From assembly GCA_047722305.1 (NCBI GenBank), contig JBDNYM010000047.1, positions 1 through 18,988 on the forward strand: a DNA stretch of 18,988 nucleotides. Reading direction: 5' to 3'. Below are positions 14,087 to 18,988 of the stretch, in pieces. The position numbers and the translations under genes are program-made. Origin of the DNA: JAKVJE01 sp047722305. Lineage in GTDB: Bacteria; Actinomycetota; Actinomycetes; Actinomycetales; Microbacteriaceae. A model generated the notes under the pieces. That model saw only the letters and a list, made by a program, of their open reading frames with translations. It was not told the DNA's origin and searched no databases. The first letter of the stretch is position 1; the number at the start of each line of letters is the position of its first letter.

Positions 14087-15202
14087 TTAGTGCATCGTTG
14101 GTAATAAAATGGTGAAGCTCGAGCCTCTGTTCGGCCCGTCACTAGCCGCGGTGATGCGCCCGTGGTGGCCCTCGACAATCGCATGGGCGATGGCCAGCCC
14201 AATACCGAATCCACCATGATCACGATCGCGGGCCTGATCAACTCGATAGAACCGCTCGAACACATGAGAAAGCTGATCAGGCCCGATCCCAATTCCGGTA
14301 TCGCGGACCTTGACCATGATGTGACCGACGTCAGGCTGCGTCACAGCTACGTTCACTGAACCGCTGGAATCTGTCGCAGTCAGAGCGTTCGTCAAAAGTA
14401 TAGAGACGACCTGTCCGAGCCGTACCCGGTCGATGACAACGTCCGGTGTGGAACGTCGATCTAACCGCAACGTCACACCTTTGTCCCGATACGGAAGGAC
14501 GAGACCATCGGCAGTCTCCTCCACCAGATCGCCGACCGACCCTACTTCGAAATCGAACTGGAGAGAGTGCTCCTCAGCCCGAGATAGCAGAACCACATCC
14601 TCGCTGAGCCGGGTCAATCGAGTAACTTGCGCTGTGAGCACGGGCAGGGAGGCTTCAGTCGCCACCACACCATCTTCGATCCCCTCGACTTGGGCTTGGA
14701 TCGTAGAGATCGGCGTACGCAGTTCATGCGCCAGATCAGAAAACAGCCGACGCCTGCTCTCTTCAATTGTTCGCAGCCGATGAGCCATGTCATTGAACGC
14801 GACGCCAACCGTCTCAAACTCAGAACCGATGTCAAGCCTCGGCAATTCAACCGTGTAATCCCCATCCGCGATACTCGTAGCCGCTGACTCCAGACGCGAC
14901 AGCGATGCATTCATCCGCGACGCCAAGTAACCGAATACGACCATTGCGACCGCAATCGCGATGATGATGCCGGCCCCAAGCGAAATCGTGCTGGCAAACT
15001 GAAAGGCCTCTTCGGCGTGCATGACCACAGTACTGGAATCGCTCAGGTCGGCCTGCGCTAAGTGTGCATGAAAAATCATCGGCCCGGCAATCGCACTCAC
15101 GACGAAAATTGCTGCCGTGACCGCGATCAGCGTTACTGAAAGCGCGATAAAAAATCGAGTACCGAGCGACCGGATTCGTCGGCCCGATTTTACTTGCATC
15201 AT
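14087..15202 (-). CDS. Sensor histidine kinase of a CopRS/CusRS-like two-component system
   Basis: 371 aa. TM1 about 16-40, a short extracytoplasmic loop of about 30 residues containing His (FHAHLAQADL, VVMHAEEA), TM2 about 72-94, HAMP about 92-147, HisKA with phospho-acceptor His159 (DLAHELRTPI), and the HATPase domain with N box (ILLTNALTAT), G1 (DTGIGI), F box (FERFYR) and G2 (GIGLAIA). ATGA overlap with the response-regulator gene. The small sensor loop with His and Met fits a metal sensor; copper is inferred from the neighbours. Two ATGs stand in tandem at the start. Confidence 0.9.
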   Translation of the reverse strand: MMQVKSGRRIRSLGTRFFIALSVTLIAVTAAIFVVSAIAGPMIFHAHLAQADLSDSSTVVMHAEEAFQFASTISLGAGIIIAIAVAMVVFGYLASRMNASLSRLESAATSIADGDYTVELPRLDIGSEFETVGVAFNDMAHRLRTIEESRRRLFSDLAHELRTPISTIQAQVEGIEDGVVATEASLPVLTAQVTRLTRLSEDVVLLSRAEEHSLQFDFEVGSVGDLVEETADGLVLPYRDKGVTLRLDRRSTPDVVIDRVRLGQVVSILLTNALTATDSSGSVNVAVTQPDVGHIMVKVRDTGIGIGPDQLSHVFERFYRVDQARDRDHGGFGIGLAIAHAIVEGHHGRITAASDGPNRGSSFTILLPTMH

Positions 15203-15933
15203 GCACCGTCTCCCATCCGATACCCGACGCCACGAATCGTCTGGATGTACTTCGCACCGGCAGCACGCTCCCCAAGCTTCTTACGCAGATGACCAATGTG
15301 CACGTCTACGAGTTGGCTGTCAGCACTCCACCTCGCCCCCCATACCGTCTCCATTAACTGATCCCTCGTGAAGACCCGTTTCGGGTTCTCAGCCAAGTGA
15401 AGGAGCAAATCGAACTCGGTACGAGTCAGTTGCAGACGGTCTCCGGTCAACCTGGCCTCTCTACTCGAAGGGTCGATCTCAAGCTCAGCGATGCGGATTG
15501 GGCGGGCTTCAGGTGTAGATCGGGCAGCCCGTGGCCGACGCAACATCGTCTGAACGCGAGCCACCAACTCACGCGGACTGAACGGCTTAGTCATATAGTC
15601 ATCCGCACCCACTGAGAGCCCAATGAGTTTGTCAACTTCCTCCGCTCGGGCAGTGAGCATGAGCACATAGCAGTCAGTGAACGTGCGGACCACCCGACAC
15701 ACCTCGACTCCATCCATGCCAGGAAGGCCAAGATCGAGAATCACCATATCCGGCTCGAACTCCCGAATGGCCTTGACACCCTGGGTGCCATCGGTGGCAA
15801 GGTGCACCTCAAAGCCCACGCGGGACAGGTAGCTTCCAACCACTCTGGCAAGGTCGCGCTCATCCTCCACGACAACGGCTGAGAGCGTGGTGGATGTGGG
15901 TCTTGGTGCGGGATCGCTCAAGTTGGTACTCAC
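15199..15933 (-). CDS. OmpR-family response regulator (CopR-like)
   Basis: 244 aa, GTG start. Receiver domain about 17-130 with the acidic pair Glu23/Asp24, phospho-acceptor Asp67 (VILDLGLPG), the Thr of MLTARA and Lys116 (TKPFSPREL); winged-helix DNA-binding domain about 147-240 (LTRTEFDLLLHLAENP, TRDQLMETVWG, VDVHIGHLRKKL, IRGVGYRMG). Cotranscribed with the kinase gene through an ATGA overlap. OmpR-type regulators bind tandem repeats with 10-11 bp period, and such repeats occur upstream of this gene and at the other two promoter regions of the module, so it most likely controls them and itself. Confidence 0.92.
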   Translation of the reverse strand: MSTNLSDPAPRPTSTTLSAVVVEDERDLARVVGSYLSRVGFEVHLATDGTQGVKAIREFEPDMVILDLGLPGMDGVEVCRVVRTFTDCYVLMLTARAEEVDKLIGLSVGADDYMTKPFSPRELVARVQTMLRRPRAARSTPEARPIRIAELEIDPSSREARLTGDRLQLTRTEFDLLLHLAENPKRVFTRDQLMETVWGARWSADSQLVDVHIGHLRKKLGERAAGAKYIQTIRGVGYRMGDGA

Positions 15934-15994
15934 GGATCCATGATCCCACCCGAGACCGGGAGCGCCGCCGTGCGCCGCCTCACAAAGAACTCAC

Positions 15995-16012
15995 CTTCAT
16001 ACATTCTTTATG
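15995..16012 (-). promoter_or_regulatory. Tandem box 3 (putative response-regulator site)
   Basis: On the minus strand CATAAAG (16012-16006) and TATGAAG (16001-15995), 11 bp apart, between the divergent regulator gene and the small plus-strand gene. For the plus strand a CATAAT -10 (16023-16028) lies 11 bp beyond, so the box would cover the -35 position, as in class II activation. Confidence 0.6.
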
Positions 16013-16089
16013 TCCCAATCACCATAATCGCTAGGTCAGCGCGAAAAGCTGTATCTGTAAGGCAAGGGATCAGCCACGGAGGGTCGATG

Positions 16090-16308
16090 ATGGGGTTCGC
16101 GTTTGGCCTCACCTACATCGGGCTGTGCGGCCTCGTACTCGGAGGGATTGCCCTGGTCTGGGCAGTACTCATACTCGTTGGATCGTGGCGGCTAAAGCGA
16201 CAACAGAGGCGACTCTCAGATGATCCTAAAGGTGAACCTTCTCGGAATGACCATGAAACTCCCCTGGAAGAAGCCAACGAGGATCCTCATGAACACAACC
16301 TCACGTGA
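16090..16308 (+). CDS. Small single-span membrane protein with acidic His-containing tail
   Basis: 72 aa from the ATG at 16090, with GGAGG 7 nt upstream; the ATG just before (16087) is an alternative. One long hydrophobic segment (GLTYIGLCGLVLGGIALVWA, about 5-32), then a basic stretch (WRLKRQQRR) predicting an inside C-terminus, then an acidic tail ending DPHEHNLT. No family recognised. It is divergent from the response regulator and shares tandem box 3, so it probably belongs to the same metal response. Confidence 0.6.
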   Translation: MGFAFGLTYIGLCGLVLGGIALVWAVLILVGSWRLKRQQRRLSDDPKGEPSRNDHETPLEEANEDPHEHNLT

Positions 16309-16324
16309 TCCCCGCACTGGGCCA

Positions 16325-16580
16325 GGATCTGTCCGTTAAACGGTGTGTGGATTCCGGCGGTTTTTATTAGTAGTTAGTGGGCGGTTCTCTCGAACCGTCC
16401 GGCGAAGGTGATCCCGGACGCGTTGAGCGCGGGCTTCCACCTCATCACCCAGCGTGCCCGACCCCCACCAGTGATGGTCAAACGACCGCGTCACCAGATA
16501 CAAGCACTTCAATGTCGCTTGCTCGTTCGGGAGGGGCCCGTCTGCTTCGCCCTTGGAACGAATCGTACTCAGGGGGTGTG
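16325..16580 (-). mobile_element. Remnant of an IS256-family element (3' end)
   Basis: The end sequence GGATCTGTCCGTTAAACGG at 16325 resembles IS256-family termini. Inside, the minus strand encodes the C-terminus of an IS256-type transposase: IRSKGEADGPLPNEQATLKC and LYLVTRSFD, then after one extra base GGRARWVMRWKPALNASGIT and FAGRFERTAH-stop (TAA 16374-16376). The rest of the element is missing. The junction with the downstream gene lies within about 16560-16587. It marks the right edge of the lower-GC island. Confidence 0.8.
16374..16560 (-). pseudogene. IS256-family transposase, C-terminal fragment with frameshift
   Basis: About 60 codons of the C-terminal region (KCLYLVTRS, RARWVMRWKPALNA) are readable in two frames, joined near 16453 where GAC-CATC-ACT carries one base too many compared with the D-P-T expected in the family. 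The catalytic DDE residues are absent, so it is nonfunctional. Confidence 0.8.
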
Positions 16581-16587
16581 TCGTCGA

Positions 16588-17547
16588 TCAGGCGCTCGGA
16601 TCGCCCGCCGCATCCGCGCGAGCCGGCGGGGTCCAGACCCGGGTCTCGCTCGAATCGTCGTACCAGTGGCCGCCCGGGATCGACTGCAGCTCGAAAAGCG
16701 TGCCCCACGGTGCCCGCACGTACACCGAGGCGTTGCCGTCGGTGTCCTCGTGCGCCGAATTTCCGTGCGGTCCGGAGAGCGCCTCGCCTCCGGCCGCCAC
16801 CGCCCGCCGCAGGGCGCCCTCGATATCGTCGACGTACACGGAGACATGGTTGAGACCGAGGTCGCCGAGCCCCGCGGCCGGCTGCTGATGCCGGGCATCG
16901 ATCTCGAACATCTCGATGCCCGGACCGAAGCCGATCTGCACCATGCGTTGGCGGAGGATGCGGGCACCGGACGGCAGCCCGAGCTGGCGCTCCGTCTCCT
17001 CCCCGCTGCGGGGAGGGTCCGACGGGGTCAGGCCGTCGTAGGCGACCAAGGCCCCGAAGGCGCGACGCAGGAACTCCGTGGCCGCGTCGAGATCGGGCAC
17101 CGTGAGGCCGAGGTGGTTGATGCCGCGAGGCAGCGCACCGAAGCGGTCCTCCGCGGCGGGCAGCGGACCGATGGCGGCCGCCTCTGTCGTCGGGTCCCCG
17201 ATGATGTCAACAGCCTCGCCCACGAGGACCACGGTCGAACTCTGGTCGAGGAAGTTCGGCTCGTCGGCCGCCACGACCTTCGTGAAGGTCTCCGATCCCA
17301 TCACCGCATCGAGCCCCTCGGGGCTGTCGAACCAGAGCTCGGCGGTGCCATCGAACGGGGCTGTGGTCACCGACGAGACGTTCGTCTCGTCCATGGCGCC
17401 CGGATGCGACTGGGTGTACCGGACCAAGTGCTCACGGGTTTCAGGAATCGACCGCATGAGCGGTCCGTGCACGTGGATGTGGTGCCAAACGAACTCTTCG
17501 AGCGAAACACCGGGGGCACGCTTCAGGAACATGGTCATCTTGATCAC
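16588..17547 (-). CDS. EthD-VOC fusion protein
   Basis: 319 aa from a GTG at 17547 with GAGGAG 6 nt upstream; the frame is open further but upstream starts would run towards the promoter. Residues about 1-115 look like an EthD/dimeric alpha-beta barrel domain (IKMTMFLKRAPGVSLEEFVW, HIHVHGPLMRSIPE, FDGTAELWFDSPEGLDAVMG). Residues about 140-295 are a vicinal-oxygen-chelate (glyoxalase/dioxygenase) domain of two beta-alpha-beta halves (GINHLGLTVPDLDAATEFLR, GLNHVSVYVDDIEGALRRAV) with candidate metal ligands His, Glu. Reaction unknown: ring-cleavage, lyase or drug-binding roles are all possible in this fold. Divergent from a TetR gene and probably repressed by it. Its stop abuts the IS256 remnant. 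Confidence 0.8.
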   Translation of the reverse strand: MIKMTMFLKRAPGVSLEEFVWHHIHVHGPLMRSIPETREHLVRYTQSHPGAMDETNVSSVTTAPFDGTAELWFDSPEGLDAVMGSETFTKVVAADEPNFLDQSSTVVLVGEAVDIIGDPTTEAAAIGPLPAAEDRFGALPRGINHLGLTVPDLDAATEFLRRAFGALVAYDGLTPSDPPRSGEETERQLGLPSGARILRQRMVQIGFGPGIEMFEIDARHQQPAAGLGDLGLNHVSVYVDDIEGALRRAVAAGGEALSGPHGNSAHEDTDGNASVYVRAPWGTLFELQSIPGGHWYDDSSETRVWTPPARADAAGDPSA

Positions 17548-17648
17548 GGAACTCTCCTCTGGTCGGGACGACGGCGCCGACTGGCGGCCAAGGCTCCCAC
17601 CGTTCACGACGCACGACCGCCGTCGGGCTGAATCGGGCAATCGAGAGT

Positions 17649-17676
17649 CTAATACGATACGAAACGATTAGTATCG
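17649..17676. promoter_or_regulatory. Palindromic operator between the EthD-VOC and tetR genes
   Basis: Two overlapping inverted repeats: CTAAT (17649-17653) with ATTAG (17667-17671), and CGATAC (17655-17660) with GTATCG (17671-17676). They cover a TAGTAT -10 (17669-17674) that ends 6 nt before the tetR ATG, which has no SD (leaderless), and a TATTAG on the other strand. This is the typical layout for TetR autoregulation and control of the divergent gene. Confidence 0.65.
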
Positions 17677-17680
17677 AAAT

Positions 17681-18313
17681 ATGAAGATGATTCCGCTCGA
17701 AGACCCACCGAAGACCGTAGGACGTCCCCGCAGCGCGACCGCACGACAGGCCATCATCACTGCGGCGATCGACCTGCTCGCCTCCGGCGGCCCGGCCACC
17801 GCCACCATCAGCGCCATCGCCGCACGGGCCGGCGTCGGGAAGTCGACGATCTACCGTTGGTGGCCCGGCCGCGGCGCCCTGCTGATCGAAGCGCTCGCCA
17901 GGGGCACCGTCGACACGCTCGCCGTCCCCACCGGCACGACAACCCGGGCAGCCTTACTCATGCACCTGCGCGGGCTGATCGCCGTGCTCGCCGACGAGCG
18001 GCTCGGAGCGCTCATCGCCGCGCTCACCGCTGAGGCCCAGGAGACTCCGGCGACAGCCGAGGCGTTCCGCGAAACCTGGCTCCGACCCCGCCGCGAGGTC
18101 GCAATCGCAATCCTGCGCGCCGGCATCGAACGGGGCGACCTGCGCAGCGACCTCGACGTCGGGCTCGGCGTCGACCAGCTGTTCGCGCCGCTCTACCACC
18201 GGCTGCTCTATCGCTACGCGCCGATCGATGCGGACATCGCCGAGACCGCGGTCGACCTGTTTCTGCGCGGCACCGGGACCGGCGAGCGCGCCGGAGAGGA
18301 CCGGCGCCCATGA
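17681..18313 (+). CDS. TetR-family transcriptional regulator
   Basis: 210 aa. N-terminal HTH at about 15-65 (GRPRSATARQAIITAAIDLL, TISAIAARAGVGKSTIYRWW), including the strong GVGKSTIYRWWPGRGALLIEA signature; the C-terminal ligand domain resembles TetR_C_11 (LRPRREVAIAILRAGIERGDL, QLFAPLYHRLLYRY). Probably represses the divergent EthD-VOC gene and its own operon with the MFS gene, released by a small-molecule ligand that cannot be guessed from sequence. Its stop overlaps the MFS start (ATGA). Confidence 0.93.
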   Translation: MKMIPLEDPPKTVGRPRSATARQAIITAAIDLLASGGPATATISAIAARAGVGKSTIYRWWPGRGALLIEALARGTVDTLAVPTGTTTRAALLMHLRGLIAVLADERLGALIAALTAEAQETPATAEAFRETWLRPRREVAIAILRAGIERGDLRSDLDVGLGVDQLFAPLYHRLLYRYAPIDADIAETAVDLFLRGTGTGERAGEDRRP

Positions 18314-18966
18314 CGCGGCAGCGCGCTCCCGCGCAGCGGCCTGCGCCCGCTTCCGGACGTCGGCTCGGCGTCGTCTCGACGGTGATGGCCTGCACCAGCG
18401 GACTCACCGTCGCGAACATCTACTACGCGCAGCCCCTGCTCGGATCGATCGCCGGAGCCTTCGGGCTGAGCGAGGGAACCGCGGCTCTGGCCGTGACGTT
18501 CACGCAGATCGGCTATGCGCTCGGGATGGTGCTGCTGCTGCCGCTCGGCGATCGACTCGAAAACCGCTCATTGATCATGTGGACGACCTTCGGCACCGCC
18601 GCCGCGCTCGTGATCGCCGGGCTCGCCCCGACCGCCGGGATCTTCATGGCGGTATCGGTGCTGATCGGCCTGTGCTCGGTGGTCGCGCAGATCGTGGTCC
18701 CGTTCGCTACGCATCTGGCGCCGCCTCAGGCACTGGGGCGGATGCTCGGGACGATCATGTTCGGCCTGCTGTCCGGCATCATGCTCGCCCGGTCGGTGTC
18801 GAGCTTCGCGGCTGCCGCTCTCGGCTGGCGGGCGATCTTTCTCATCTCGGCCGGGCTGATGGTCGTGCTCGCGATCATCGTCCGACTGGTGCTGCCCCGG
18901 CGGGGGAGCGCCCGCCCGCCGGGCGACGCCGGCCTGCTGCGCTCGGGGGGCCCGGGGTGGTATTAA
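18310..18966 (+). CDS. MFS transporter, N-terminal half (frame broken near window end)
   Basis: 218 codons to a TAA, with about six transmembrane segments, half of the usual 12. Early signature TSGLTVANIYYAQPLLGSIA, then GYALGMVLLLPLGDRLENRS (the MFS cytoplasmic loop 2-3 motif region) and LGWRAIFLISAGL. Similar to drug/metabolite exporters regulated by TetR. Homology-like sequence stops at about LVLPRRG (18906); the remainder, GSARPPGDAGLLRSGGPGWY, looks like corrupted sequence, so the stop is probably an artefact and the real gene continues past the window. ATGA overlap with tetR: one operon. Confidence 0.8.
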   Translation: MTRQRAPAQRPAPASGRRLGVVSTVMACTSGLTVANIYYAQPLLGSIAGAFGLSEGTAALAVTFTQIGYALGMVLLLPLGDRLENRSLIMWTTFGTAAALVIAGLAPTAGIFMAVSVLIGLCSVVAQIVVPFATHLAPPQALGRMLGTIMFGLLSGIMLARSVSSFAAAALGWRAIFLISAGLMVVLAIIVRLVLPRRGSARPPGDAGLLRSGGPGWY

Positions 18967-18988
18967 CATATACGAGCCCCCGCGCCGG
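18900..18988. other. Suspect low-quality contig end
   Basis: G/C runs (18944-18957) replace normal codon pattern in the MFS gene, as at 1081-1172 beside the gap. The final bases suddenly include TATTAACATATA. Confidence 0.6.

Noticed and set aside
1..18988. CRISPR arrays, rRNA genes, toxin-antitoxin pairs or integrases
   Set aside because: No regularly spaced repeats, rRNA segments or recognisable integrase/toxin genes were seen on either strand.

Overview
The window is high-GC DNA with strong GC bias at third codon positions, AGGAGG-type ribosome binding sites, and frequent GTG starts and ATGA overlaps. This fits an actinomycete (Actinomycetota, perhaps Micrococcales or Propionibacteriales); I cannot name the genus. 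It comes from a draft assembly: a 10-N gap lies at 1173-1182, GC-homopolymer junk flanks the gap, and the far right end looks corrupted.

Layout. (1) 1-1009, minus: the N-terminal part of a GTG-initiated ECF sigma factor with a C-terminal membrane segment, running off the left edge. (2) 1005-1258: two corrupted copies of the same sequence on either side of the gap, an unmerged contig overlap. (3) 1473-6709, minus: a complete pyruvate dehydrogenase operon pdhA-pdhB-pdhC-lpdA of the Bacillus-type E1alpha/E1beta design. It ends in a terminator, has paired hairpins between pdhB and pdhC, and has a structured leader that seems to encode a 7-residue, two-cysteine leader peptide. (4) 6935-7061, plus: an initiator tRNA-fMet and its terminator. 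(5) 7062 to about 16580: a lower-GC accessory island directly 3' of the tRNA, bounded on the right by an IS256-family remnant. (6) 16588-18966: an EthD-VOC fusion gene divergent from a tetR-MFS pair, with a palindromic operator between them; the MFS gene is broken by poor sequence at the window end.

The island carries an XRE-type regulator whose frame ends inside the tRNA, a decayed IS3-family element, and a copper/thiol-redox module. The module contains a Cu-type P1B ATPase whose N-terminal metal-binding domain is a cupredoxin rather than an HMA domain, an operon of glutaredoxin-like protein, CcdA-like membrane protein and membrane-anchored redoxin, two small His-rich membrane proteins, and an OmpR-type response regulator with its histidine kinase. 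All three regulatory intergenic regions of the module contain the same tandem motif, YATAAAG-N4-TATRAAK with an 11-bp period. I infer that this is the binding box of the response regulator and that the five transcription units form one copper regulon. The ATPase would export Cu(I), while the CcdA/redoxin chain would carry reducing power across the membrane to protect or repair extracytoplasmic thiols.

The least expected items are the tandem-box regulon around the cupredoxin-ATPase, the Cys-containing leader peptide in front of pdhA, and the IS3 end that supplies the last nine codons of the ATPase.
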